DNA of 64,000 bases from Candidatus Heimdallarchaeota archaeon (GTDB lineage Archaea; Asgardarchaeota; Heimdallarchaeia; Hodarchaeales; Hodarchaeaceae), in NCBI GenBank assembly GCA_011364965.1, contig RDOB01000004.1, positions 262,036-326,035 of the forward strand. The letters run 5' to 3'. Below, in pieces: positions 26,978 to 36,291 of this stretch (position 1 is its first letter; each line of letters starts with the position of its first letter). The position numbers and the translations under genes are program-made. The notes beneath the pieces are model-generated. The model was not told the origin of the DNA, did not search any database, and saw nothing but the letters and a program-made list of their open reading frames with translations.

Positions 26978-29725
26978 TTATTTTCCTGCCTTTATTTTTC
27001 TTTCAAATTCTTTTATCTCTTGAACTATCTTCTCCAGCTTTTGCAGTGCTTCAATGGGGGTTTTATAATTTACATCAATATCAGAATAATTTTTTAAAAA
27101 AGCTAAAATTTCTAATTTCAAATCAGTAATCTCTTTTTCATACTTTTGTTGATTAATATTCTTAGAAAAAGCTTCAGCTAAAGAGAGCTGGCGATAACGC
27201 TGTTTAGATTTACTAACATCATTTTTATCTAGAGGGTTTGACTCCAAGGTATTTTCTAATTCAAATAGCTTTTTCTGAGCCGAAAAGATGACTGATTGTG
27301 GAATACCAGCCATTTTTGCCACACTTATCCCAAACGAGTGATCAGTAGATCCAGGTTTAATTTTGTATAAAAGTATTAATTCTCCATTTCTTTCTCTAGC
27401 TGTTTGATGATAATTTTCTACGCAAGAGAATTCTTTTTCTAACTCACTTAGTTGATGGTAGTGAGTTGCGAATAGAGTTTTGCATTGTACCTCTTTTGCA
27501 ATGTGTTCTGCAATTGCCCAAGCTAGTGACAACCCATCGTATGTACTAGTTCCACGTCCAACCTCATCCAAAATTATTAACGATTTTGAAGTAGCATTAT
27601 TGAGAATATAGGCCGTTTCTAGCATTTCTAACATAAATGTAGATTGACCGAATGCTAGCCTATCAAATGCTCCAACTCTAGTGAAGATCCTATCTATAAT
27701 TCCAAGTTGACATTCATCAGCGGGAACAAAACAACCCGATTGTGCTAATAGTACGATGAGAGCTACTTGCCTTATATAGGTTGATTTCCCAGACATATTA
27801 GGACCAGTTATAATGTGAAGTGATCCATCTTCTAGCTGGGTAGAATTGGGAATAAATCCTGTTTCTTTTTGGATCAGTTCCACAACTGCATGCCTTCCTC
27901 CTTTTATTTGGATAACGGGATGTTCTAGGAATTTAGGTCTGCAATACTTATTCTTCAAGGTAGTATTGGAAAAACAGAGTAGTACATCTAATTCAGCTAA
28001 AATTTGGGCAAATTCTCGAATGATAGGAAGTTTTGTAGTAATGCGTTCCCGAATCTGACAGAATAGATTAAATTCCAATTCCTGAATCCGTTCATCAATA
28101 TTCAAGATTTTTTCTTCTATCTCTTTTAATTTTGGCGTAATAAACCGTTCAGCATTAACCAAGGTTTGTCTTCTTATATAATCAGCAGGAATTGCTTCTT
28201 CTCCAGCATCCCTCAATTGAGCCTTTGTAACCTCAATATAATATCCATGAACGGAATTATAACCCATTTTGAGGTTAAATGATGTTCGATTTTGTTCATA
28301 ATCTTCAATTTTTTTCAGTATAGCGTTTTGGTTTGATTTTATCTCTTGAAGCTCTTTTAACTCTTGTGAAAAATTTGGGTTTATTATCCCACCCTCTTTA
28401 ATTGAAATTGGAGGTGATTCAACTATACTTGTCTCAATGTAAGATGCAATTTTTGATAAAATAGTATAATTAATTTTAATCAAATTATGAAATACTTGGC
28501 TATTAAAGTTGTATTCTTGAATAATATCACGTGTATTCAACCCAAAGTTAATAGAGGCTGCTAGCATTAGTAAATCTCTTGCATTAACAGTATTATAAAC
28601 TATTTTCGCAATAATCCGCTCAAAATCGGCTATTTGAGATAATAATACACAAGAATTATCTAATGCGGTATAATTTTCGACGAGTTCTTCTATAGCGTCC
28701 AACCGATTGTTAATATCATTTGGATCTTTAAGTGGTTGTAATAACCACTTCCGAAGGAGTCGTGCTCCCATACTGGTATTAATATCAGTAAAAATAGAAA
28801 GTAAACTTCCCTCAATTTTTCCATCAAATGCATTTTCGGTAATTTCTAGGTTTCGTTGAGTATTAGAGTCTAAAATTAAGAATTTACTATTATCCAAGGT
28901 TCGTAATGTAGTTATATTTGTTGGGTACTCATCTTTAAGTAAAGAAAGATAATTCAATATTGCTCCTGCAGCTCTTGTCCCCTCTATCATAGATTCGCAT
29001 CCAAAAGCGGCCAATGACGCAACTTGAAAGTGGCTCATTAATAATTCTCTTCCCGATTCATAATTAAACATGGTTTCATTCACTGGGGTTATAGTTACAT
29101 TGGATTGTGATCGAACTATCTTTTCAATGGCATTTCGTATTTTTTCTCTTTTTATTGAATCTGTAAACAAAACTTCTTGGGGCTTAAACCGCATAAATTC
29201 ATTTTGAAACTGCTCAACAATATTTTCTTGAAACTCAGTGGTAGAAAATTCCCCTGTGGAGATGTCTACTAACGCGAAACCTATTTTCTGTTTAGATTCA
29301 TTAATTGCTATACTAAGTAGATAATTGTTAGTTTTTTTATTAAGAATTGACGATTCGAAAACTGTGCCTGGAGTAACTACTCTTGTTACTCCTCTTTTCA
29401 CGATTTTGCCTGTCGCTTTTTTGGCATCTTCAAGCTGGTCTACTATGGCAACTTTGTACCCATTCTTAACCATGGTGCCTAAGTATGTATCAATAGCTTT
29501 TATTGGAATTCCAGCGAGCGGAATTCTCTCTCCATCAGAACCAATCCCACGAGATGTAAGTGCAATATCTAATACTTTAGAAGTAATCTTTGCATCATTA
29601 TAGAAAGTCTCATAAAAGTCTCCAAGCTGAAAAAACACAATAGTATTAGGATACTTTTCTTTAATCCTATCATATTGTCTCATTGCCTCTGTTTTTTTCT
29701 GGTGGAACTTTTGATTCTTTTTCAA
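26978..29725 (-). CDS. mutS: DNA mismatch repair protein MutS
   Basis: It recognises mismatches and slides as an ATP clamp. The 915 residues include the mismatch-reading motif FFQLGDFYETF near residue 30 (bacterial MutS1-type Phe-x-Glu form), the core/lever region, and the ATPase with GPNMSGKSTYIRQ, LDEVGRGTSTYDG, and THYHQL. It forms an operon with mutL immediately downstream. MutS1/MutL pairs are patchy in archaea and are usually thought to have been acquired from bacteria. Confidence 0.95.
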   Translation of the reverse strand: MKKNQKFHQKKTEAMRQYDRIKEKYPNTIVFFQLGDFYETFYNDAKITSKVLDIALTSRGIGSDGERIPLAGIPIKAIDTYLGTMVKNGYKVAIVDQLEDAKKATGKIVKRGVTRVVTPGTVFESSILNKKTNNYLLSIAINESKQKIGFALVDISTGEFSTTEFQENIVEQFQNEFMRFKPQEVLFTDSIKREKIRNAIEKIVRSQSNVTITPVNETMFNYESGRELLMSHFQVASLAAFGCESMIEGTRAAGAILNYLSLLKDEYPTNITTLRTLDNSKFLILDSNTQRNLEITENAFDGKIEGSLLSIFTDINTSMGARLLRKWLLQPLKDPNDINNRLDAIEELVENYTALDNSCVLLSQIADFERIIAKIVYNTVNARDLLMLAASINFGLNTRDIIQEYNFNSQVFHNLIKINYTILSKIASYIETSIVESPPISIKEGGIINPNFSQELKELQEIKSNQNAILKKIEDYEQNRTSFNLKMGYNSVHGYYIEVTKAQLRDAGEEAIPADYIRRQTLVNAERFITPKLKEIEEKILNIDERIQELEFNLFCQIRERITTKLPIIREFAQILAELDVLLCFSNTTLKNKYCRPKFLEHPVIQIKGGRHAVVELIQKETGFIPNSTQLEDGSLHIITGPNMSGKSTYIRQVALIVLLAQSGCFVPADECQLGIIDRIFTRVGAFDRLAFGQSTFMLEMLETAYILNNATSKSLIILDEVGRGTSTYDGLSLAWAIAEHIAKEVQCKTLFATHYHQLSELEKEFSCVENYHQTARERNGELILLYKIKPGSTDHSFGISVAKMAGIPQSVIFSAQKKLFELENTLESNPLDKNDVSKSKQRYRQLSLAEAFSKNINQQKYEKEITDLKLEILAFLKNYSDIDVNYKTPIEALQKLEKIVQEIKEFERKIKAGK

Positions 29726-29958
29726 CTTGAAACTTCCATTTCTAGAATATCAATAAAGTTGGAAAGTGGAAATAACTTTACAAAATCCGATTTAATGCTT
29801 TAGATACATGAATATTTTTTATTTCATGATTTTTTCTGTTATTCGATTTTGAGTATAATTTATCCGAAAAAAAAATAAGAAAATCTGAGAATATAAAAAT
29901 TACGGGTTACTAGGTTAAGTACATAATAAAAGCCCAGAATAACATGAAAACATGATTT

Positions 29959-30043
29959 GCGGGGATTTCCCAGTCAGGTCAAAGGAGCCAGATTCAGATT
30001 CTGGTCGCGTAGGCGTTCGTGAGTTCAAATCTCACTCCCCGCA
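29959..30043 (+). tRNA. tRNA-Leu(CAG), no intron
   Basis: GCGGGGA pairs with TCCCCGC, discriminator A. The stem CCAGA/TCTGG holds anticodon CAG, and the long variable arm is leucine-type. At 85 nt it is uninterrupted. Fifteen bases after its 3' end lies a 5'-end copy of tRNA-Ser, implying it was once followed directly by that gene. Confidence 0.93.
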
Positions 30044-30057
30044 TTTCTTTCATTTAA

Positions 30058-30073
30058 TGCCGAGGTAGCTAAG
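30058..30073 (+). repeat. Partial copy of the tRNA-Ser 5' end (putative attachment-site duplicate)
   Basis: The 16 bases at 30058-30073 match the 5' end of the tRNA-Ser gene and its preceding base (32197-32212) at 15 positions, with the single change T for C. The first 12 bases are identical. The copy lies between tRNA-Leu(CAG) and the stop codon of the 608-residue gene, and the full tRNA-Ser lies at the far end of that 2.1-kb segment. This direct repeat is what integration into the 5' end of a tRNA gene would leave. Confidence 0.6.
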
Positions 30074-30080
30074 CTTTCTT

Positions 30081-31907
30081 TTATTTCAACAAATCATATT
30101 TAGAATGATATGCTTTATTTAGAACAATCAAGATATATTCACGCTCTGGTATTTTATTTACTGAAGCGAAATTATTGATTAATTCGGAACATGGTTTTAG
30201 CCTCTTTCGACCCGAAAGCATTTCTTTTCCAGAATTCAAGCTTTGATAAATATATTCACATAAGTTCTGTTTGCTTTTTATTCTTTTATTGTATATTCCA
30301 ATACGAGTAGCGTTAAAAATTTCCCCAAAGGATTGGAAATAAATACTAATATTCCCCCAATAATGAAAAATTACTGTATGGTGCTTAGAGGGTACGTTTC
30401 TTAACGGAGGGTACCTAATTCCAAGTGGTAAATATTCAACTCTAAAGGAAGTAAGACCTGTATTAGTACAAGGATCAAAACATCCTATGCTTTTCAAAAA
30501 GTCACTGAGCAATTCCTCGTATCTATATTTTATGTATTTTGTTTTCTTGAAAGGTATTACTTTAAATTGAATTTTTTCCCTTGCTAATTTAGATTTTTCT
30601 TCGTATATTACAATATCTGGAAAATCAATAGTGTTTCGATTATTTGTTACGACTCTCCCCCATTTATCATCTGCGATAACTTTTAATGGCATGTTTAATA
30701 GATTTAAATGGTTCTTTTTTTTAGTTAAATCATTCATTTCGGATCTAATTCGTTGATCTTGGAAAATTACCGCAATAGCTCTCGTAATACCCTCTTTATT
30801 ACTTTCAAGTGGAAATAAAATATTATTTGTCGTAATATTACCGATTTTTTTGTTTATTGAAATTTCTCTTATATCTTCAAAAGAAAAAAGAGTTGGAAGA
30901 GGAATTAGTTCAGAATGCTGAATTTTCTGAAATTCTCTATAGAATTTGATGAAATTTGATCCTGTAAATTTTATGTTCCTGTAAGAGGTTAATAATTTTC
31001 TAATTAGATCAACTTTTGTTGATTGATCATTTAGAAAGATCTGAAAATGAGAATTCAACAGGCTAGAATCATTATAATCAGATTCTATGAATTTCAAATT
31101 TTTACTACAATAATATTCATATAATTTTCTAAGGCGTGGATTTTTTCCTTTATTCCATTGGGTTTTCCATTCATATTTTTTGGTGTTATAGAATCTCCAA
31201 AAAAGATACTCAAATAAGTCATCAATTCTTTTCTCTTCAAACTTTAACTTATAAACCATTAAGATTTGGATATTTACTGGATGAGTAATATTAAGAGATT
31301 TCTTTATCCCTTGAACTAAACTTAACTTGATTGCTTTATCTTGATGATGTAATGAAACCTTATTCATTAATGTATCAAAGATTATCCTTCTATTCCCTCC
31401 AGGTTTAAAACTTGAGGGTGAAAGGCCCTTTTTGTTGAAAGAATAAGTTTTACAGTTATAGATATGAAATTTAGCTACTTTATAAGATCTAGGATCGAGC
31501 ATGTCAAATGTAATAAACAAATTCTCTCCTCTCAGTTTTCCTCTATAATTTAGCCAACTTTCAATGGTTTCTGTTGGAAATTTCTTGCTATTTTCGAAAA
31601 AAAATATTAAATCTTTAAAATCGCCAAAATATTTAAGATTAATCAATCTAGTTTGAGTATTATACCCTATTAAAAATGGATTATTAAATTTTCTATTCAA
31701 TTTATCAAGATAATCGAACATTATGCTTGAAGGTCCACCAGTAACATCAATAATCTGATTCCATAGGTTTGTGAAGGAGTATAATCTTTTAAATTTCATT
31801 GAAGTTTCATTAGAGTCAGTCAATAATTTATCTACTAACCGTGCTAAATCCATCAAACTTTTTCTAGGAATGATACCCACCTTTAAGATTAAAAATAATT
31901 TAATCAA
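30081..31907 (-). CDS. Unrecognised 608-residue protein in the putative element
   Basis: I do not recognise a family. The protein is rich in Lys, Asn, Ile and Phe, in line with AT-rich composition, and has no signal peptide. Residues about 425-460 contain FPDIVIYEEK followed by IQFKV, an arrangement that could be a PD-(D/E)xK nuclease core of the Mrr kind with Gln in the second motif; this is a weak suggestion. A Cys pair occurs in CFDPC. An internal ATG gives MDLARLVDK as an alternative start 18 codons in. The gene ends 7 bp from the tRNA-Ser 5' copy. Confidence 0.6.
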   Translation of the reverse strand: MIKLFLILKVGIIPRKSLMDLARLVDKLLTDSNETSMKFKRLYSFTNLWNQIIDVTGGPSSIMFDYLDKLNRKFNNPFLIGYNTQTRLINLKYFGDFKDLIFFFENSKKFPTETIESWLNYRGKLRGENLFITFDMLDPRSYKVAKFHIYNCKTYSFNKKGLSPSSFKPGGNRRIIFDTLMNKVSLHHQDKAIKLSLVQGIKKSLNITHPVNIQILMVYKLKFEEKRIDDLFEYLFWRFYNTKKYEWKTQWNKGKNPRLRKLYEYYCSKNLKFIESDYNDSSLLNSHFQIFLNDQSTKVDLIRKLLTSYRNIKFTGSNFIKFYREFQKIQHSELIPLPTLFSFEDIREISINKKIGNITTNNILFPLESNKEGITRAIAVIFQDQRIRSEMNDLTKKKNHLNLLNMPLKVIADDKWGRVVTNNRNTIDFPDIVIYEEKSKLAREKIQFKVIPFKKTKYIKYRYEELLSDFLKSIGCFDPCTNTGLTSFRVEYLPLGIRYPPLRNVPSKHHTVIFHYWGNISIYFQSFGEIFNATRIGIYNKRIKSKQNLCEYIYQSLNSGKEMLSGRKRLKPCSELINNFASVNKIPEREYILIVLNKAYHSKYDLLK

Positions 31908-32197
31908 ATTAATCCTATTTAGTTCTTATTAAAAAGTTAAAGAAGGCACTATATTCTATTTATTCTTTATTCCAAATCAGAAAGTAAGAACCTACTCCCT
32001 AAGTTTCGATAAGTGTATATTCCTTATTATAAAGATGCTAAAATTTGGAGAATTAAATCCAAATAACTTAGAAAATTTGAAATAATTTCCAAGAATTAAG
32101 GTATTAAGGACGTTATCAAATTTCCTGTTAAAATCTAAGTTTATACAACAAAAAAGGAAAATAAAATTTAGATCTAACAAAAAATTTGGTTCACTTT

Positions 32198-32331
32198 GCC
32201 GAGGTAGCCAAGTGGTACGGCGCCAGACTCGAGATTCTGAAATTTAATCGGGATATCTGGTGTGCTATGCACCCGTGGGTTCAAAAATCAGTGAATTTGT
32301 TCTTCTCTGATTGAAATTCCCACCCTCGGCG
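32198..32331 (+). tRNA. tRNA-Ser(CGA) with anticodon-loop and T-loop introns
   Basis: GCCGAGG pairs with CCTCGGC, discriminator G as in archaeal serine tRNAs. The anticodon CGA is within CTCGAG. A 21-nt intron (32234-32254) is at 37/38, with CTCG pairing CGGG in the intron. A 32-nt intron (32286-32317) is at 59/60, with T-loop TTCA pairing TGAA. The mature length is 81 nt with a class II variable arm. A run of six T residues directly follows (32332-32337) and may end transcription. Confidence 0.9.
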
Positions 32332-32571
32332 TTTTTTGTTTAGAACGGTTTGATTTTTGGGAGTCGGGGGAATAGACCTAGAGTTACCAAGGGACAACAT
32401 AATTAAAGGTCTTATGGAATAGGCATAAATTTGCAGATTTTACGTTTAGGTTGCGTAAATGTATTTATTTTCCTAGCAAAAACCGTGTTAGACTAATACG
32501 GGAATCAAATGGGAAGTTCTTAACGGAATTAGAACGTCTATTTATATCTAAATAAAACTTAGGTGACTTGA

Positions 32572-33441
32572 GTGGATATTGAAAAAGTTGTTTCTGAAAT
32601 TCAAGCAAAATTTGGTGTTGTTGGGCGAGAAAATATCCTTCGAAAATTAATTCTTGGAAAAATGGCCAAAAAACATATTATTATCGAAGGACCAGTCGGA
32701 GTTGGAAAAACAACGCTTGCTCATGCTGTTGCTGCTTACTTTGATCAAGGTTTCATCAGGATTGATGGAGACGAACGATATACCGAGAGTAAATTAGTAG
32801 GTCATTTTGAACCTCCTCTTGTCGTGGAAAAAGGGTGGGTATGGGATGCGTTTGTTCCAGGACCTCTTACTCTTGCGATGAAGAATGGATCCATTCTTTT
32901 TATTAATGAAGCAAACCGATTGATAGAAGGAACTCAAAACGTGCTTCTACCATCAATGGATGAGGGAATATTAATTCTGCCGAAATTAGGAATAATAAGA
33001 GCAGGAGAAGGATTTTTAGTTGTTGCAACACAAAACCCTGAGTCATATATTGGCACAACTGTTCTTTCTGAAGCATTGAAAGATAGATTTGTCTGGATTA
33101 AATTGAATCACCAAAGATATGAAGAAGAATTAGACATTGTCATGCAGAAGGCAGATTTAGAACCAGAAGACCGAAATATCGCGGAAATAGCGGTTAAAAT
33201 CACACGAGCGACCCGAAAACATCCAGAAATCCGAAGAGGATCATCCATTAGAGGTGCCATTGATTTAGCTAAAATCTTAAGCTTAGTCAAAAGTTTAATA
33301 CTCGAAACGGTCTCAGAAATGGCAATTATGACTATTGCCACCAAGATTGAGCTAGAAGATGGCGTTGAAAGGCCTGTTGAAGAAATCATTCACGAGATCA
33401 CGGAAGCAATTTTGTCTGGAGACGAAGACCGTTTTTTATAG
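32572..33441 (+). CDS. MoxR-family AAA+ ATPase
   Basis: A 289-residue AAA+ ATPase with Walker A GPVGVGKTT near residue 40, Walker B ILFINEANR (Asp replaced by Asn before Glu, common in MoxR), sensor 1 VVATQNPES, and the helical lid. MoxR proteins act as chaperones that load metals or activate partner proteins through a VWA protein; the partner is encoded 56 bp downstream. The start is GTG with AGGTGA upstream, and a TATA-like tatttatat lies near 32540. Confidence 0.88.
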   Translation: MDIEKVVSEIQAKFGVVGRENILRKLILGKMAKKHIIIEGPVGVGKTTLAHAVAAYFDQGFIRIDGDERYTESKLVGHFEPPLVVEKGWVWDAFVPGPLTLAMKNGSILFINEANRLIEGTQNVLLPSMDEGILILPKLGIIRAGEGFLVVATQNPESYIGTTVLSEALKDRFVWIKLNHQRYEEELDIVMQKADLEPEDRNIAEIAVKITRATRKHPEIRRGSSIRGAIDLAKILSLVKSLILETVSEMAIMTIATKIELEDGVERPVEEIIHEITEAILSGDEDRFL

Positions 33442-33497
33442 AGAGATCCCGAGGAAGCTCTCGGGAATATAAGAAGAATATTCGATTATTCGGTCGA

Positions 33498-34508
33498 ATG
33501 AATATGGAGGATCTAGCGGAAGCAGCGATTGCTGCTGGTGATACACTACCCAAACTCGACAAATTAGACTTAGCAAGTATCGAACGATTAACAGAATCAG
33601 CAATTGAGCATGAAAATCTCCCAGCATTGATGTCTCTAGCAAAAATCAATAAATATGCTGTATCGAACACATTAAACCCTGAAAGACTTGTGTCACTTGG
33701 ACGAATGGCTGGATCAGGAGGAGTGTACACCCCTCGGTTGTTTTTCGTTATGCGAGGAGTCTTGGATGTCAAAAGAAGAAAAATTTTGAAGAGGCTAACC
33801 AGAAGCTCAATACTTAAGCTCTCTTTAAGAGTTGCTTCTGAAGGGCTAAGAGGAGATTTACCTGTTAGAGGGGAATATGAGTATCAAACAGACTTTGATC
33901 TAGAAGAAACAATGGAACAGGTTTTAGAAAGGTATCCAGCTGGTATCCCTGTCCTTCAACGGAAGGATATAGTAGGAATTGAACGACGAGAACGACAAAA
34001 AAATGGTGTTCTGATTTTAGATGCAAGTGGTTCAATGATGGGAGAAAGGAACATTAATGCTGCACTTTCTGCCGCTGTTATGGCTTATTCGATGCGTCAG
34101 GATAAATTCGGAGTTATTGCGTTTAATACCAAAGCGTTTTTGATTAAAGGTATCAAAGATCATATACCTACAAACGAAATCATGGATAGAATCCTGGATC
34201 TTGAAGCAGTTGGATATACAAATATAGAAGACGCACTAAAAATGGGAGCTATTCAGTTAAAAGGAATCAAATCGCGTTTTAAATGGGCTATTTTGTTAAC
34301 TGATGGCGCCTATAATAAAGGGGAAGATCCCCGATATCTATGCAAGCAGTATGAGAAGCTACATGTCATTAATCTGCCAGGGGGTAAAAAATGGGGTGAA
34401 CGTGTATGTAAAGATCTTGCACGATTAGGGGGAGGTCGTTATGTGACTGTACGCAATTACAATGAAGTTCCACGAGCGCTTATGAAGATAATGCGGAGCC
34501 CTTGGTAA
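33498..34508 (+). CDS. VWA-domain protein paired with MoxR
   Basis: A 336-residue protein. The N-terminal half is helical, and from about residue 170 a von Willebrand A domain begins with a complete MIDAS: DASGSMMG, the Thr in GYTNIEDAL, and the Asp in LTDGAYNKGED. It resembles the magnesium-chelatase ChlD-like partners of MoxR ATPases. No chelatase cofactor gene is nearby, so the client protein is unknown. Start choice between ATG 33498 and 33504 is open. Confidence 0.85.
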   Translation: MNMEDLAEAAIAAGDTLPKLDKLDLASIERLTESAIEHENLPALMSLAKINKYAVSNTLNPERLVSLGRMAGSGGVYTPRLFFVMRGVLDVKRRKILKRLTRSSILKLSLRVASEGLRGDLPVRGEYEYQTDFDLEETMEQVLERYPAGIPVLQRKDIVGIERRERQKNGVLILDASGSMMGERNINAALSAAVMAYSMRQDKFGVIAFNTKAFLIKGIKDHIPTNEIMDRILDLEAVGYTNIEDALKMGAIQLKGIKSRFKWAILLTDGAYNKGEDPRYLCKQYEKLHVINLPGGKKWGERVCKDLARLGGGRYVTVRNYNEVPRALMKIMRSPW

Positions 34509-34520
34509 TCTTCGCATATC

Positions 34521-35252
34521 TTATGTTTTCCTATTCTGAATCTCCCGAAGAATATCAGGAAAATTCGTTAAAATCCCATCAACTCCCAATTCAATCGCAT
34601 TCTCCATAGATTTTTGATCATCAGCATAGAAATAGAATATTTTTATTCCATGCTGATGTGCTTCTGCAATAAATGAATGGGATAAGGCTGATTTTCGGAT
34701 TTGACACCACTTTAAATTCAAATCTAAAAGGAGACTTAAATATTCCTCTGATTTCCGTTCTTTTTGAAGTAATGCATAATTTCCCCTAGGTTCTAGATCT
34801 TGTAAACGTTGAATGTTCTCAATATGTCGAGCTGTAATCACGCAGCGATCTAATAAATTTACTGAATGGATTTGCTGCAAAACCATTTCTTCAAACCAAG
34901 GTGCATTCTCATCGAAATATTTTAGTTCGATGTTTAACTGTAAATTAGAAGGTTTTAGTAATATTAGTACCTCCTCAAATGTGGGAATTTTCTCCCCGTG
35001 ATAGGAATAGTGAAACCAACTCCCAGCATCTAGAGATCTTAATTCTTCAAACAGTAAACTGGTTAGTTTACCCTTTTCATTGGTGATACGTTCAATGGTA
35101 TCTCGATCATGAAATACCATAATATATTTGTCTTTAGAAGGTTGAATATCAAATTCAATCATATCTGCATAATTCATACCATTTTTAATGCAGGCTAAGG
35201 TATTTTCGGGACCTAAACTGGCCCCGCCGCGGTGAGCGATATTCAAAACCAT
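34521..35252 (-). CDS. Glycerophosphodiester phosphodiesterase
   Basis: It cleaves glycerophosphodiesters to glycerol phosphate and alcohol. The 243 residues show HRGGASLGPENT at the N-terminus with the catalytic His/Arg, EFDIQ with metal ligands, a second His in FHDRDT, and a closing ELGVDGILTNFPD segment. There is no signal peptide, so it works in the cytosol. Convergent with the MoxR/VWA unit. Confidence 0.92.
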   Translation of the reverse strand: MVLNIAHRGGASLGPENTLACIKNGMNYADMIEFDIQPSKDKYIMVFHDRDTIERITNEKGKLTSLLFEELRSLDAGSWFHYSYHGEKIPTFEEVLILLKPSNLQLNIELKYFDENAPWFEEMVLQQIHSVNLLDRCVITARHIENIQRLQDLEPRGNYALLQKERKSEEYLSLLLDLNLKWCQIRKSALSHSFIAEAHQHGIKIFYFYADDQKSMENAIELGVDGILTNFPDILREIQNRKT

Positions 35253-35303
35253 GGTTTGAACACCCTGAAATTATTATTTTTTAAGTTTCAATAATTTTTG
35301 TAT

Positions 35304-35317
35304 TCATATGGTAAGAT
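35304..35317 (+). promoter_or_regulatory. 14-bp motif copy 1 (TCATATGGTAAGAT)
   Basis: Exact copy of a 14-base motif found five times between 35.3 and 43.7 kb. This copy lies 46 bp before the ATG of the membrane-anchored protein at 35364, in its promoter region. Confidence 0.6.
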
Positions 35318-35363
35318 GGAAATCTCTATAATTTAATAAAATTTAATGTTATACTAGAGAATT

Positions 35364-35936
35364 ATGAATTCTGGACTTTTAAAAAATTTAGTTGTCATAA
35401 TTGTATTAGGGCTTTCACTAGTATTTACGGCATTAATAGGATTAAATTTTCTTCCTTCAGCGAATATTATACCAAATCAGATACCAAATGCTATAGATCT
35501 GGCATTTGATCAAAGATGGTTTTTTGATGCCAATCTAGATAAATCTAATTATTCATTGAATGAAAATATCGTCGTTACAGTGAATTTTACCTGTATAAAA
35601 ACTCATATCTTGAATAATTATACCATTAATTATCAAGAGGGAAACTTTTTACCTCAATTTAGTATTCAAAATAGTTTTCAAACACTGTTTTGGAGACCAG
35701 AAGTAATTTATTCACCATCCCATACTTACAATACTTATACCATGCAAGAAGGAGTGAATAAGGGAGGAACATGGTCCTTTTGGATCAATCCTGAATTAAT
35801 GCCACCGATTTGTAATAATAGTTGTATTCCTACTCTTTCTACAGGTGAATACATTTTTGGAATTGGAATACCGGAGAATATTCTCGTAGATACTGACCTA
35901 ATTTCTGTGATTGAGATTTGTTTTTCAATAAAATAA
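35364..35936 (+). CDS. Membrane-anchored or secreted protein, unknown function
   Basis: The 190-residue product has one N-terminal hydrophobic segment (residues about 7-30) and a soluble extracellular part with several NxS/T sequons and a CNNSC motif. The predicted beta-rich body resembles small Ig-like surface domains, but I do not recognise a family. The start codon follows an A/T-rich leader without a clear ribosome binding site, and a 14-bp motif copy lies just upstream. Confidence 0.65.
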   Translation: MNSGLLKNLVVIIVLGLSLVFTALIGLNFLPSANIIPNQIPNAIDLAFDQRWFFDANLDKSNYSLNENIVVTVNFTCIKTHILNNYTINYQEGNFLPQFSIQNSFQTLFWRPEVIYSPSHTYNTYTMQEGVNKGGTWSFWINPELMPPICNNSCIPTLSTGEYIFGIGIPENILVDTDLISVIEICFSIK

Positions 35937-36182
35937 CAACTTATGCATAGAGTAGCATTTTTGGCCAATCTATAGTGAACTATACATAGAAAAAGTGCTG
36001 ATCTTTTATAGATTGACGTTTTGCTATTAATACAGTCTCCATGAACCAGTATTCAGGAAAAATCACTATTCTACTAAATTGATAATAATATTTGATTATA
36101 TTAACAGCAAATTTCTGACTTTTTTTTAATACTCTTTTTCAAAAAGAGGTTTTAAGAAATTAGAACAGGAAAACAACTTCAT

Positions 36183-36196
36183 TCTTACCATATGAT
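36183..36196 (-). promoter_or_regulatory. 14-bp motif copy 2, one mismatch
   Basis: On the minus strand this reads TCATATGGTAAGAA, matching the first 13 bases of the motif. It lies in the gap downstream of the winged-helix gene that ends at 36591, not in an obvious promoter. Confidence 0.5.
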
Positions 36197-36277
36197 TTAA
36201 ATTCCCCTAGGTATTACCTTCAAATCCCACCCGCACCTTTCCTTCCATTCGGTGATTTCTATATATATATATTTATT

Positions 36278-36291
36278 ATCTTACCATATGA
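36278..36291 (-). promoter_or_regulatory. 14-bp motif copy 3
   Basis: Exact minus-strand copy of TCATATGGTAAGAT, flanked on both sides by alternating A/T. It is 95 bp from copy 2 (about nine helical turns) and in the same orientation. Confidence 0.55.

Larger units (their letters stand above)
30058..32212. mobile_element. Putative small integrated element at tRNA-Ser(CGA)
   Basis: A segment of about 2.1 kb bounded by 16-bp imperfect direct repeats of the tRNA-Ser 5' end. It contains one AT-rich gene of unknown function and a 290-bp AT-rich non-coding part that now supplies the sequence upstream of tRNA-Ser. No integrase, transposase or terminal inverted repeat was recognised, so it may be a remnant or may rely on enzymes encoded elsewhere. 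Confidence 0.5.

Noticed and set aside
29959-30043. tRNA-Leu(CAG) as the integration site of the element
   Set aside because: Its 3' end is not repeated near 32.2 kb; the repeat matches the 5' end of tRNA-Ser instead.
31992-32180. Leftward 62-codon frame inside the putative element
   Set aside because: Composition follows the AT-rich background, with no motif and no ribosome binding site.
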